The notes: a model not told the origin generated them from the letters alone. 64,000 nucleotides of DNA from JAWLFY01 sp041685355 (GCA_041685355.1 JAWLFY010000009.1:4813-68812); one strand, 5' to 3'. Counted from the stretch's first letter, positions 26,265-35,591 are shown. A program made the numbers and translations.

Positions 26265-28400
26265 TCAGCTCGCCCCGATCCCGGCGAGCCACACGAGCAG
26301 ACCGATGATCAACACGCACACGCCGATCGAGGCGACAAACCCGACCACATCTTTCGTTCGCGGTCGATAGAACTCGAGATCGGTCCCGGGGAACAGTTTC
26401 CGCGACAGATCGGGGGACTCGAGCTCCGCGGCAAGAGCCCGGCGGTCCGCTTCGGGGTCGGCGAGGACCGGCGTCCGCATTTTGGCGTAGTACCGATCGA
26501 GCGCGGCGAGCGACCCACGCGGCGTGATCCAGCTGAGCACGATCAGGACCAGAAACGGGGTCAACAGCCGAGCCGGCAGGCGGAGCGTTTCGAGCGCCGC
26601 CTTGGTGGCCCACGAAAGGTCGATGCCGAGGGCGGAGTAGAGCACGAAGTCGATATTGAGCGACCCTTCGCCGCGACGTGGACCGACGACCTTTTCGGTC
26701 ACCGTCTCGACGTTCCCCTCCTGTTCGCGCCGGAGCTCTTCGGTTTCCAGCTCGCCGATCGGCGTCAGGCTTTGCCAGAAGATCGGGTTCCCGCCCACCT
26801 TTCGGCTGACGGTGATCGTCTCGCCCAACTCTGCCTCCGGAGGCTCCGGCCCGAGCGTCTCGAGCGCCGTCTCGTCATCCGCGTCGATCGCCTCGCGGGC
26901 TTCCACCCAAGCCTGATGCCGGGCGACGTCCGCCTCGGTCGCCGGCCGGACGACGTTCGTCGTCACGACACGGGTCGTCGCCATCAGGTCGGGGTTCTCG
27001 CGAAGCCCCGGAAACACCGTGGGTACCAACGGCGGCAAGATGAAGAACACCATGAGCGAGAACAGCATCGTCCCCCACACCGCGGCCCGGGTGGCGCGTC
27101 GCCAATAGATCCCGACCCAAAACGGGGCGGCGAACAGGATCGGCAGGTCGATCGCCATCTTGAACTGGCCGAACACGTCGGAATAGGTCAACGCGACAAC
27201 CGAAGCCCCGAGGATGATGATCAAACCCGTCATCCGCCCGACACGCACATAGGTCCGTTCGTCGGCGGTCGAATCGAAATAGGGGGCGTAAAGGTTGCGA
27301 ACGACCAACGCCGAAGTGACGATCATGTAGGTGTCGGCGGAGCTCATCAGCGCCGCGAGCAGACACGCCAACATCAATCCGACGAGTCCGAGGTTGAGCG
27401 GCCCCAAGATCTCACGGGCGGCGACGCCCCACACGCGATCCGGGTCCGCCGCGATTTCGACGTTCCCCGCCAACAACGCCAACGAGATCAGCGCCGTCAA
27501 CGCCCAACCGACCGTGCACAGCCGCTTGAGGAAGTTGCCCGTCACCAACCCGATCCGGGCCTCGTCCTCGGTCTTCGCCGAGCCCCCCCCGGTGGCGATG
27601 AAGTGCGGCTGGACGACGATCCCGATCAGGGCCAATAGCGACAGCGAGATGATGTAGTGGACCGGAAACTCGCCGCTGCTGGGGCCGGAGAACAGGTTGA
27701 AGTAATCGTCCGAAACCCGCTCGTGCATGATCCGAAACCCGTCCATCAGTCCCTGGCTGCCGGGGGCCCCGTACTGCTCGGCCAACGCCCACAACCCGAA
27801 CGGGATCAGCAACACCGAAAGGAGGATGATGAAGAATCCTTGAATCAAGTCGGTCCAGTACGCGGCGGTCAATCCGCCGAGGACGCCGTACACGATCACG
27901 ACGACCGCGATCACGGGCACCAAGACGTATTCGAGCTCGAGCCCGAACAGGGTTTCGACGCCCATCAAAGGGGCCGAAAACTTGGCGACCGCGGAAAACA
28001 TCGTCGACAGATAGAACATGTAAAAAATGATCGCGAACAACGTGTACGCCGCCCCCAGCGATCGCGACTCGTACCGTTCGACGAACCAGTCCCCGAGCGT
28101 CATGTGCCGCATCCGCCGATACCACACCGCGGTGATCCAGTAGATCGGCGTCACGAACAGCCACATCAACGCCGACCAAACGCCACTCAACCCGCTCGTC
28201 CACCCGGTCCGCCCCACCGTCACCGGTTCGTGAGACCCCGTCCCCGCCCCGAACGCCGCGAACGTTTGCAGCAACTTGCCGAAGCCGCGTCCGCCGAGAA
28301 AGTAGTCTTCCTGGTTCTGGATCCGTCGCATCGCCCAGAGGCCGATCGCGACCATCACGACGAAATACAGGACGAGAACGACGTAATCGGTCAGCTGCAT
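26265..28400 (-). CDS. Sodium:solute symporter family transporter
   Basis: 711 aa with about 13 hydrophobic helices, starting LTDYVVLVLYFVVMVAIGLW and containing GGRGFGKLLQTFAAFGAGTG. The SSS signature region includes AYWTDLIQGFFIIL. A ~130-residue soluble, acidic insertion (about residues 490-620) separates the last two helical groups and is unusual for the family. The ATG at 28400 is used because a helix starts three residues later; an upstream open extension is arginine-rich. Likely drives uptake of a sugar or organic solute with the sodium gradient; substrate unknown. Divergent from the ABC exporter. Confidence 0.85.
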   Translation of the reverse strand: MQLTDYVVLVLYFVVMVAIGLWAMRRIQNQEDYFLGGRGFGKLLQTFAAFGAGTGSHEPVTVGRTGWTSGLSGVWSALMWLFVTPIYWITAVWYRRMRHMTLGDWFVERYESRSLGAAYTLFAIIFYMFYLSTMFSAVAKFSAPLMGVETLFGLELEYVLVPVIAVVVIVYGVLGGLTAAYWTDLIQGFFIILLSVLLIPFGLWALAEQYGAPGSQGLMDGFRIMHERVSDDYFNLFSGPSSGEFPVHYIISLSLLALIGIVVQPHFIATGGGSAKTEDEARIGLVTGNFLKRLCTVGWALTALISLALLAGNVEIAADPDRVWGVAAREILGPLNLGLVGLMLACLLAALMSSADTYMIVTSALVVRNLYAPYFDSTADERTYVRVGRMTGLIIILGASVVALTYSDVFGQFKMAIDLPILFAAPFWVGIYWRRATRAAVWGTMLFSLMVFFILPPLVPTVFPGLRENPDLMATTRVVTTNVVRPATEADVARHQAWVEAREAIDADDETALETLGPEPPEAELGETITVSRKVGGNPIFWQSLTPIGELETEELRREQEGNVETVTEKVVGPRRGEGSLNIDFVLYSALGIDLSWATKAALETLRLPARLLTPFLVLIVLSWITPRGSLAALDRYYAKMRTPVLADPEADRRALAAELESPDLSRKLFPGTDLEFYRPRTKDVVGFVASIGVCVLIIGLLVWLAGIGAS

Positions 28401-28564
28401 CTTGCTTGCCGTCGACGGGTTGGAGAGGCGAAAGCTGGAGGGGGGGTCACGATACGAGGATCGCGGCCGCAGTTTAGCATCTCTCGGCCCCCCTGCGTCC
28501 GCCCCGCGACAACGGGTCATCTCGTGACCTTGTCGAATCCCGGCATCGCTACTACCAATAGATC

Positions 28565-30541
28565 ATGCCAACCGAGCCGAGCCGCAGCCGATTTCAGGAC
28601 TATCGCGAAGCCGTTCGCCAGCGAAACGCTCGCCGAGAACGCCCTCGCCCGCACGGTCGTGGGGACTTGGCCCCCCGGAAGCTTGGCGAGCGGGAGCGTG
28701 GGGTTCGGGAGCTTTTGCGTCAATTTTGGGGCCTGCTGTCCGGGCACCGAGGGACGATTTTCTCGGCCCTCGCGCTGCTCACCGTCGCGATCGGCTTGCG
28801 GCTGATCCCGCCGGTGGGGACCAAGCTGGCGATCGACTCGGTGCTGACCCGTCCCCCCGAACCGCTGCCGCCGCCGATCGAGAAGGTGCTCGGCAGCTAC
28901 GCCGACACCCCGATGTCGCTGTTGGTCGCGATCGCCGTCGCGGTCACGGTCGTGACGCTCGCCGCCACGGTCGTTCACCTCGCGAGCCGCTGGATGGCGA
29001 CCAAGGCGGTCAACCAAACCCAGGTCTCGATCCGGCGGGCCGTGTTCGAACACTCGATCCGGCTCCCGCTGCATCGCGTCCACGAGATGAAAAGTGGGGG
29101 TGTCGCGAGCCTCATCCGTGAGGACGCCGGGGGAGTCGCCGAGCTGATCTTCAGCATGCTGTACAACCCGTGGCGGGCGATCGTGCAGTTTCTCGGAAGC
29201 CTCGTCATTCTCGTCTTCGTCGATTGGAAGCTGATGGCCGGCGGCCTGCTGCTGCTCCCGATCGTGTGGGCCACCCACCGCACCTGGATCAACCGCATCC
29301 GGCCGCTGTACCGCGACATCCGCAAACAGCGACAACGGATCGACGGGAACGCGACCGAGACGTTCGGCGGGATCCGCGTCGTACGGACGTTTTCTCGCGG
29401 ACGGAGCGAGTCGGGGCGGTTCGTCCGTGAAGGAGACTTCCTGGTTCGCCAACAACTCTTCACATGGTGGTGGACGCGAATCATCGAAACGATCTGGGAC
29501 GTGATCGTCCCGCTCGCCTCGACCGGGCTGTTGCTCTACGGCGGGTATCAAATCCTCGAGGGGGAACTCTCGCTCGGGGACCTGATGATGTTCCTCGTCT
29601 ACCTCACGATGCTGCTCGACCCGCTGGCGACGATCGCCGCCAGCGCCGTGACCTTCCAAAACAACTTGGCAGGGCTCGACCGCGTCCTCGATGTGCTCGA
29701 AACCGAAGAGGAACTGCCGAGGCGGGACACGACCACGCGGCTTCCACGCGATCAGGCGGCGGGATCGATCCAGATGCGAGACGTTTGCTTCGCCTATCCC
29801 GGCACCAGTCAGCAAGTGCTGAGCAACGTTTCGCTCGAGATCGCGGCCGGGGAAACGGTCGCGCTCGTCGGACGCAGCGGCGCCGGCAAAACGACGCTGA
29901 CCAACCTCGTCGCCCGTTTCTACGACCCGACGTCCGGAACGATCCGCTTGGACGGGACCGATCTCCGCGATATCGAACTGGCGAGCTACCGGCGGCTGCT
30001 GGGGATCGTCGAACAGGACGTGTTCCTGTTCGACGGGACGATCCGCGAAAACATCGCCTACGCCCGCCGGCGGGCCGAGATGGACGACGTCGTGCGGGCG
30101 GCGGAGGCGGCCGCGGCGGACGAGTTCATCCGTCGTCTCCCAAACGGCTACGACACCACCATCGGCGAACGGGGGGTGAAATTGTCGGGAGGCCAACGCC
30201 AACGCTTGGCGATCGCCCGCGCGATCCTCGCCGACCCGAAAATCCTGATCCTCGACGAGGCGACCAGCAACCTCGATAGCGAGAGCGAACGGCTGATCCA
30301 AAGGAGCCTACACGACCTGCTCCGCGACCGCACCGCGATCGTCATCGCACACCGGCTCAGCACCATCGTCGGAGCTGACAAGATCGTCGTCCTCGAAGAC
30401 GGACGGGTGCTCGAGGTCGGTTCCCACAACGAATTGCTAAGCCGAGGCGGAAGGTACCGCGACATGATCCACCTGCAGATGGCCGAGGGGGACGGCCCCG
30501 TCGCCGACGGCTTCTCGATGAGTTTTTCGGAACCTTCGTGA
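28565..30541 (+). CDS. ABC exporter, fused permease and ATPase (MsbA/multidrug-like)
   Basis: 658 aa. Seen: six transmembrane helices between about residues 60 and 345, then a nucleotide-binding domain with Walker A GRSGAGKTT, Q-loop VEQDVFLF, signature LSGGQRQRLAIARA, Walker B ILILDEATS and the H-loop in IVIAHRLST. Works as a dimer, exporting a lipid or drug-like compound; the cargo is unknown. An arginine-rich cytosolic N-terminus of ~55 residues precedes helix 1. Confidence 0.92.
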   Translation: MPTEPSRSRFQDYREAVRQRNARRERPRPHGRGDLAPRKLGERERGVRELLRQFWGLLSGHRGTIFSALALLTVAIGLRLIPPVGTKLAIDSVLTRPPEPLPPPIEKVLGSYADTPMSLLVAIAVAVTVVTLAATVVHLASRWMATKAVNQTQVSIRRAVFEHSIRLPLHRVHEMKSGGVASLIREDAGGVAELIFSMLYNPWRAIVQFLGSLVILVFVDWKLMAGGLLLLPIVWATHRTWINRIRPLYRDIRKQRQRIDGNATETFGGIRVVRTFSRGRSESGRFVREGDFLVRQQLFTWWWTRIIETIWDVIVPLASTGLLLYGGYQILEGELSLGDLMMFLVYLTMLLDPLATIAASAVTFQNNLAGLDRVLDVLETEEELPRRDTTTRLPRDQAAGSIQMRDVCFAYPGTSQQVLSNVSLEIAAGETVALVGRSGAGKTTLTNLVARFYDPTSGTIRLDGTDLRDIELASYRRLLGIVEQDVFLFDGTIRENIAYARRRAEMDDVVRAAEAAAADEFIRRLPNGYDTTIGERGVKLSGGQRQRLAIARAILADPKILILDEATSNLDSESERLIQRSLHDLLRDRTAIVIAHRLSTIVGADKIVVLEDGRVLEVGSHNELLSRGGRYRDMIHLQMAEGDGPVADGFSMSFSEPS

Positions 30542-30590
30542 TATAATCGGTCCACCCGCTATCCGTCCCTCCAACCGACCCACCGATCCT

Positions 30591-31997
30591 ATGGCGCCAA
30601 CCCGCATGCCCAAAGCCCGAATCGTCATGCCCCTGCCCTGCCCCGCTCGACCCACCTCCACTGGCCCGCGGCCGAAGCGGTCTTCCCCACGGTCGAAGTG
30701 GCCCGCCTGGCTCCCCGTCGTCGCAGCCGCCGTACTGACCGGGATTTCCTTCATCGCGACGCCGGCCGTCGCTGGCGATGCGGACTGGCCCCAGTGGCGC
30801 GGCCCGCATCGTGACGGGCACGCGGCGCCGCAAGACGTTATGTCGCAGTGGCCCGAGGACGGCCCGCCTCGGAAGTGGGAATTTCAGCAAGCCGGTCGCG
30901 GCTATTCGTCGGTCGCCGTGGTGGACGACCAACTGTTCACCATGGGATCGCGAGCAGGCGCCTGCTTCGCGTTGTGCGTCGACGCGAAGACCGGCGAAAC
31001 GTTGTGGGAAACCGAGATTTCGCGTGCCAGCACCGATGACGATTACCTGCACGGCTGGGGAGGCGGACCGCGGAGCACGCCGACGGTCGACGGCGATCAA
31101 GTTTTTGTCCTTTCCGACATCGGCGTCGTCGCCGCACTCGATCGCTCCGGCGGCGACCTGATCTGGAAAGTCGATTTGGTCGAAGACCACGGCGGCTCGA
31201 TCCCGAAGTGGGGCTATAGCGAATCGGTCCTGGTCGACGACAAGCGGATCGTCGTCACCCCCGGGGGCGACCCGTTCCTGATCGCGGTCGACCGCGACAG
31301 CGGCGAAAAGGTTTGGGAGTCGAGCGGCATCGACGAAGGGGCGCAGTACGTCTCGATCATCAAAGGGACGATGGCGGGAACCGATTTCTACGTCACCGCT
31401 TCCGCCTCGGGGATCGTCGCGTTCGACGCCGATTCCGGAGAACTCCTATTCCGCGACGAATCGACCGGGAACCGGACGGCCGTGATCCCGACCCCGGTGC
31501 TCGCCGGTGACCTGCTCTACCACACCAGCAACTATGGGGCGGGAAACACCCTGCTCCGGTTGAAAGCCCCAGATGGGGGCGGCATCGATGCCGAGTCGGT
31601 CTACCACTTCGACGGCAAGACGATGACCAACCACCACGGCGGCGTCGTCCTCGTCGACGAGACGATCTACGGCTTTAGCAAGACCGACGGCGGGACCTGG
31701 ATGGCCCAAGACTTGGAATCGGGTGAAGTGCTGTGGTCGGAAAGGGTGGGCCGCAACAGCAGCGGGTCGATCGCCTACGCCGACGGCCGGCTCTACTGCT
31801 ATAACGACAAGGATGGCACCGTGATCCTCGCCGAGCCGAACCGCGAAGCGTGGTCACCCAAAGGGACGCTGACGCTGCCCAAGGAGACCCAACTGTCACG
31901 CGACAAAGGGGCGATCTGGGCCCACCCGGTGGTCGCCGGACAAACCCTCTACATCCGCGACCAAGACCTGCTGTTCGCGTTCGACCTCACCGAGTGA
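30591..31997 (+). CDS. Exported PQQ-like beta-propeller repeat protein
   Basis: 468 aa. Seen: a basic leader, hydrophobic WLPVVAAAVLTGISFIATPA, then WPQWRGPHRDG and repeated blades of the type SGEKVWESS, SGELLFRD, SGEVLWSE. This family is common in planctomycetes, adopts a PQQ-dehydrogenase-like propeller, and often lacks the cofactor site; function unknown. The leader region holds CCCCTGCCCTGCCCC (30630-30644), a dispersed motif. A TATAAT hexamer at 30543-30548 could serve as -10, but I see no good -35. It is convergent with the ABC-2 genes. Confidence 0.85.
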   Translation: MAPTRMPKARIVMPLPCPARPTSTGPRPKRSSPRSKWPAWLPVVAAAVLTGISFIATPAVAGDADWPQWRGPHRDGHAAPQDVMSQWPEDGPPRKWEFQQAGRGYSSVAVVDDQLFTMGSRAGACFALCVDAKTGETLWETEISRASTDDDYLHGWGGGPRSTPTVDGDQVFVLSDIGVVAALDRSGGDLIWKVDLVEDHGGSIPKWGYSESVLVDDKRIVVTPGGDPFLIAVDRDSGEKVWESSGIDEGAQYVSIIKGTMAGTDFYVTASASGIVAFDADSGELLFRDESTGNRTAVIPTPVLAGDLLYHTSNYGAGNTLLRLKAPDGGGIDAESVYHFDGKTMTNHHGGVVLVDETIYGFSKTDGGTWMAQDLESGEVLWSERVGRNSSGSIAYADGRLYCYNDKDGTVILAEPNREAWSPKGTLTLPKETQLSRDKGAIWAHPVVAGQTLYIRDQDLLFAFDLTE

Positions 31998-32005
31998 CTT
32001 TCAAC

Positions 32006-32083
32006 CCGTCGCGGAAGTCGTGCAGACTTCCGAAGCGCCGGCCTTGAAGGGTGACCCTCCAAACTCTTCACGAGTTCGACTCA
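32006..32083. repeat. Dispersed ~78-nt intergenic element, copy B
   Basis: Starts ccgtcgcggaagtcgtgcag with a perfect 7-bp hairpin GGAAGTC/GACTTCC, and ends at the stop codon of the ABC-2 permease (32081-32083). It is homologous to the element at 22020-22097 and lies in a convergent-gene gap in the same orientation. Confidence 0.7.
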
Positions 32084-32941
32084 GGAACTAGCGCTGCGAT
32101 AACTCAACAGCGCCAACTTGAAAATCATGCGGCTGGCGACGACGCTCAAAACGGTCGCCACGATTCCCCACGCGATCAGCCATATCTCCCACGGCGATCG
32201 CGGATCGAGCGGCTTGGCCAACAACCTCGCCGGGATGTTGACGACGACCAACACCGGTACGACGAAGGTAAAGAATCCGAACAGCGGCTGCCCCCAACCG
32301 CGGTTGTAAATTTCCATCGGGTAGCGGCTGAAATTCGTGATGTAAAACCAAAAGTTGTACAACGTTTGATTGCGACCGAGCCAGATGCTGGTGGCGCTCA
32401 AACAGATCATCAGGCTGTACATGATCGCCACCCCGCAGGCGATGAACACGAAATACAGCCCCGACGCGAGTAGCGACGGCGTGTACGGATCCGACTCCCG
32501 GGACGCCAACCGGACCAACGCCACGATCGCGATCACCATTCCGGCGAAGAAGTTCGCCAGCGCGCTCCAGTCGATCCGACGGAACGAGATCAGAAACTGC
32601 GTGTCGATCGGCTTGAGGAGCGCGAAATCGAGCCCCCCCGTACGGATCAACTCGCTGAACTCCTCCGCGTTCGGCATGAAGAACGCCTGCACCAAACTGT
32701 TGATAAACCACGTCGTCGCGAGGAACACGAAGAACCGGTCCCGGTCCCATCCGGTCCCCTCCCCGATCGATTCGGTGTGTTGGAAGACGATCAGGTAGAA
32801 GCCGACGTTCATCAGGGTCCAGCCGAGGCTGCTGACACATTGCAACGCGAAGTTGGTGCGGAACGTCATGTCCCGAACCAGACTGTTGCGGGCGAACGTC
32901 AGGAACACACGGATGTAACTCGGCCTGGTCGCCTGACTCAT
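32081..32941 (-). CDS. ABC-2 type permease subunit, DUF990-like, first of a pair
   Basis: 286 aa with six hydrophobic helices, beginning IRVFLTFARNSLVRDMTFRT, the characteristic start of the ABC2_membrane_6 (DUF990) family. Such proteins pair with a second permease and a separate ATPase to export lipids or polysaccharide-like compounds. The gene lies 3 nt after its partner (32945-33835). The cognate ATPase is not adjacent. Confidence 0.8.
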   Translation of the reverse strand: MSQATRPSYIRVFLTFARNSLVRDMTFRTNFALQCVSSLGWTLMNVGFYLIVFQHTESIGEGTGWDRDRFFVFLATTWFINSLVQAFFMPNAEEFSELIRTGGLDFALLKPIDTQFLISFRRIDWSALANFFAGMVIAIVALVRLASRESDPYTPSLLASGLYFVFIACGVAIMYSLMICLSATSIWLGRNQTLYNFWFYITNFSRYPMEIYNRGWGQPLFGFFTFVVPVLVVVNIPARLLAKPLDPRSPWEIWLIAWGIVATVLSVVASRMIFKLALLSYRSASS

Positions 32942-32944
32942 CGC

Positions 32945-33835
32945 TCAACCCCCGTACCCGCTGTATCGACGGACGCCGCGGGCGTATGCGAACCGGCAAC
33001 CGACGATCAACACGGTCAACCACGCCGCCTCGACCGCCATCTCCATCGGCAACTCGTCGTCGGGGACCTTCCCCAGAAACACCGCGGCCGGGAAATACGC
33101 GAGGTATTTAAACGGCAGCCACTGCACCACCGCCGCCACCCCGTCGGGGAGCAACGTCAGCGGGAACATGTGCCCCGACAGGAAGAAACTAAACAACATG
33201 AACACGAACAGCAGCGACGAGACTTCCAGGAACCAAAACCCGATCATCCCGATCGCGGCCTCCAGAAAAAAACCGATCAGGAACCCCATCACCAGCGAAC
33301 CGAGGAACGCCACGAACAGGTGCGGCGGCGGGAACCCGGCGACGAAGTAATCGCGACACAAAAAGAACACCAATGCGAATGGCGCGACGGCCACCGCGTA
33401 GTAGGCAAGTTTGTGCGCGATTCGCGTCAACAACAAGAACCCGATCAGGTCGATCGGCTGAATGAGATAACGTTTGATCTCCCCCTCGCGGATTTGCCGG
33501 CTGATCCCCGCGGCGAGATTCGGCATGCTGGAGAACGCCCGCGCGATCATCGCGATCAGGTAATACGCGACCATGTCCTCGAACTGGTACCCGCCGATCG
33601 ATTCCGCCCCGTCCCCCGTCGGCTTGCCGATCGAGTCGAACACGGCGTACCACAGAAAAATCTGGGTCACGATCGGCAAGAACCGCATCAGTGTCCCGAG
33701 GGCAAAGTCGCCTCGGTACACCAACCGTTCGCCGATCGCGGTCCGAAGCACCATCGACCACAAGCCCAAACGGGCAACCACGCCGCGATGACGACGGAAT
33801 CGCTGCGGCACGGTGGTCAACGTGGAAGTGTTCAC
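32945..33835 (-). CDS. ABC-2 type permease subunit, DUF990-like, second of a pair
   Basis: 296 aa from the GTG at 33835, with six hydrophobic helices and the family start MVLRTAIGERLVYRGDFAL. The open frame continues upstream to 34117, but that part crosses repeat-derived DNA and is not homologous, so it is excluded. Paired with the permease at 32081-32941; together they would need an ATPase encoded elsewhere. Confidence 0.78.
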   Translation of the reverse strand: MNTSTLTTVPQRFRRHRGVVARLGLWSMVLRTAIGERLVYRGDFALGTLMRFLPIVTQIFLWYAVFDSIGKPTGDGAESIGGYQFEDMVAYYLIAMIARAFSSMPNLAAGISRQIREGEIKRYLIQPIDLIGFLLLTRIAHKLAYYAVAVAPFALVFFLCRDYFVAGFPPPHLFVAFLGSLVMGFLIGFFLEAAIGMIGFWFLEVSSLLFVFMLFSFFLSGHMFPLTLLPDGVAAVVQWLPFKYLAYFPAAVFLGKVPDDELPMEMAVEAAWLTVLIVGCRFAYARGVRRYSGYGG

Positions 33836-33837
33836 GG

Positions 33838-34045
33838 CGCGGTTCGAAGGGATTCGAAGGGTTTCGAAGGGTTTCGGCGAGTTCGAATTCAGATGCCGAT
33901 CGCTGGCCGCGATCAAGTCGCCCCATTCTGACCCTTCCTCGCCGTTGCGACGAGGTGGCGTCCCCGTTCGCGTTGCGACGAGGTGGCGTCCCCGTTCGGG
34001 AGTGATGTCCCGATTCGGGGATGATGTCCCGATTCGCCGGATCCG
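33838..34045. repeat. Cluster of degenerate tandem repeats upstream of the permease pair
   Basis: Three small arrays in ~200 nt: a ~10-bp unit close to ttcgaagggt (33842-33880), a 27-bp unit ttgcgacgaggtggcgtccc plus ccgttcg in two copies (about 33943-33998), and an ~18-bp unit gatgtcccgattcgggga twice (about 34004-34038). There is no gene in this stretch. Confidence 0.7.
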
Positions 34046-34074
34046 TCGCGTGATTCGAAACAGCGGAGCGCAGC

Positions 34075-34106
34075 AAAAACCCCCGCCGGTCGAAACCTGG
34101 CGGGGG
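34075..34106 (-). terminator. Rho-independent terminator, cupredoxin gene
   Basis: On the minus strand a perfect 8-bp stem (GGCGGGGG/CCCCCGCC at 34080-34087 and 34099-34106) with an 11-nt loop is followed by a five-base U run (34075-34079). It is the best terminator in the window and lies ~65 nt past the stop codon at 34171. Confidence 0.85.
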
Positions 34107-34118
34107 TCGAAGGTCACT

Positions 34119-34138
34119 GAAGACGTCGTCCCGTCTTC
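34119..34138 (-). terminator. Accessory hairpin before the main terminator
   Basis: A perfect 7-bp stem, GAAGACG (34119-34125) with CGTCTTC (34132-34138), and a 6-nt loop. It lies between the cupredoxin stop codon and the U-tract terminator, giving a double hairpin. Confidence 0.5.
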
Positions 34139-34145
34139 GGGCAGC

Positions 34146-34183
34146 GACGCGTCAGTTGGCGGATGACGCGTCAGTTGGCGGAT
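34146..34183. repeat. 19-bp direct repeat spanning the cupredoxin stop codon
   Basis: Two exact copies of gacgcgtcagttggcggat. The copy at 34165-34183 includes the last codons and TGA of the minus-strand gene (stop 34171-34173); the other lies just beyond. It looks like a tandem duplication of the gene's 3' end. Confidence 0.85.
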
Positions 34184-34956
34184 AGGGTGCCGGCGGGGAC
34201 GACGACTTCGACGACGTCGTTCTCACCCTCTTGGACGGTCCAGTCGAACCGGTTTCGACGCCAGCCTTGGGCCTCGCCGTCGATCTTTACGTCTTCAAAC
34301 GATTCGCCCTGGGCGAGCCCCTCGTGATAAACGCGAAAATTGAGTTCCTGGCCAGCCGGTAACCCCTCGATCTCGAGCATCCCGTTCTCATCGCTCGCCG
34401 CCGCGAAGGGGTGTTCGAGGACGACGACGTAAGCCCGCATCCAGGGGTGGATGTTGCAGTCGACCGGGATCGGTGCCGGTTCGGGCTCGGTCAATTCGAC
34501 GGACTTCTCTTGGTTCGCGGGAATCGTGAAGTTTTGCGCCGTGTTGCGAAAGAAGTTCAGGTTCGCGTTGTGCCCGACCGGGTCGGGGTTGGTGACCTTC
34601 AACGTGTCGCCGGTTTGGGCGATCACGATGTGAGGATCGAAACGACAGTTCTTGTTCGCCAACGTGAGCGTCTCGTTTCGCGGCTCGATCTCCGGCAATT
34701 TCGATCCGCCACGTCCGGTGTAGACGTAAAGGACCACGTTCTTGATCCCTTTGTTCTCCGGGTTGATCAATACCTTCTCGTTCATCAACCCGTGCTTCCC
34801 ACAGAACTCGACGTCCTTATTCACGTCGATCGCATCGGGCGAGATCGCGTCCCCCTCGTAAACGAACTTCATCCGCAAGGTGCCCGTTTGGGCTGTGGCT
34901 TGAGCGGCTCCCATCAGGGCGAGGGCCAAGCCCCCAATCATCAATCGCGTTTTCAA
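34171..34956 (-). CDS. Exported cupredoxin-like protein with a type 1 copper site
   Basis: 261 aa. Seen: signal-like leader KTRLMIGGLALALMGAAQA, then H129 in PVGHNA and C167-x2-H170-x2-M173 in DCNIHPWM, the His...Cys-His-Met ligand set of plastocyanin-like blue copper proteins; a carboxypeptidase-regulatory-like domain follows (about residues 190-250). Likely a periplasmic electron carrier or sensor; partners unknown. TTG at 34956 is the start because GAGGAG lies 8 nt upstream. A sigma-70-like promoter at 35211-35238 implies a ~250-nt leader. Confidence 0.8.
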   Translation of the reverse strand: MKTRLMIGGLALALMGAAQATAQTGTLRMKFVYEGDAISPDAIDVNKDVEFCGKHGLMNEKVLINPENKGIKNVVLYVYTGRGGSKLPEIEPRNETLTLANKNCRFDPHIVIAQTGDTLKVTNPDPVGHNANLNFFRNTAQNFTIPANQEKSVELTEPEPAPIPVDCNIHPWMRAYVVVLEHPFAAASDENGMLEIEGLPAGQELNFRVYHEGLAQGESFEDVKIDGEAQGWRRNRFDWTVQEGENDVVEVVVPAGTLSAN

Positions 34957-35210
34957 CTCTAAGTCTCCTCGGGGGGGGAAGGCAGGCGGGAAGGCCGTGG
35001 CGACAAGATCGTCCGCCACGCGCAACTACATTCTAATGGCTCAAAAGCAGAAATGAACCAGAAAGGAAAACGAGGGCGACGGCTTGGCGGAGATGGGGGC
35101 CCGCAAGCCGCCGCCCTCTTTTGAAATAGCCCTGGATAACGAGCCATCCAACGGGGCGGGATAGAAGTGTGGATGGCAGAAATGATCGCTATCCGGCGGG
35201 ACTGACCTCT
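34957..35210. other. Long untranslated leader of the cupredoxin gene
   Basis: About 250 nt with no supported ORF. It contains the GAGGAG ribosome binding site immediately before the TTG start. Base composition is less GC-rich than the rest of the window. I recognise no known riboswitch. Confidence 0.5.
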
Positions 35211-35238
35211 ATTATACCGATTAGCGGATCGCTGTCCA
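35211..35238 (-). promoter_or_regulatory. Sigma-70-like promoter for the cupredoxin gene
   Basis: On the minus strand TGGACA (35233-35238, five of six matches to TTGACA) is followed after a 16-nt spacer by a perfect TATAAT (35211-35216). It is the clearest housekeeping promoter in the window and points at the cupredoxin gene. Confidence 0.65.
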
Positions 35239-35591
35239 TCACTAAAAGGCGGCACCGAGGGTTAATTTCCCCCCAATGCTGTTCGCGCCAACAGTGTGAA
35301 CACCCGATCACACGACCGGCGCCCTCGCGGTCCCCTGCCCCCGACCGCGCACGCGCACCCGGAAATGCCCGGAAGTGGTCGGAAATGCCCGGTAGTGGTC
35401 GCGCACGCGCACTCGGAAATCTCGCATGCACCCGGAGCCCGGACGATTGCCCCCGGATCCGATGGCGTCCGCTGTCGCCGCGCGGTCGAAGTCCGTACGA
35501 TTGATCCGTTTCGAACTCATCCGTTTTCGCGCGCTGTTCGGTCGGTCGAACCTTCCGGTCGGAGGCCGCCGCGGGAAAGGCAAGGCAGGCG
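35239..35591. other. Intergenic stretch upstream of purD with a 20-bp repeat
   Basis: No credible gene. Two near-identical units (ggaaatgcccggaagtggtc and ggaaatgcccggtagtggtc, about 35361-35400) are flanked on both sides by gcgcacgcgcac. Short frames here are shadow ORFs. The purD promoter should lie in this segment but is not evident. Confidence 0.55.

Noticed and set aside
30543..30548. TATAAT as promoter of the PQQ-like gene
   Set aside because: No acceptable -35 at 16-18 nt upstream, so it could be chance at the ABC gene end; mentioned only within the gene entry.
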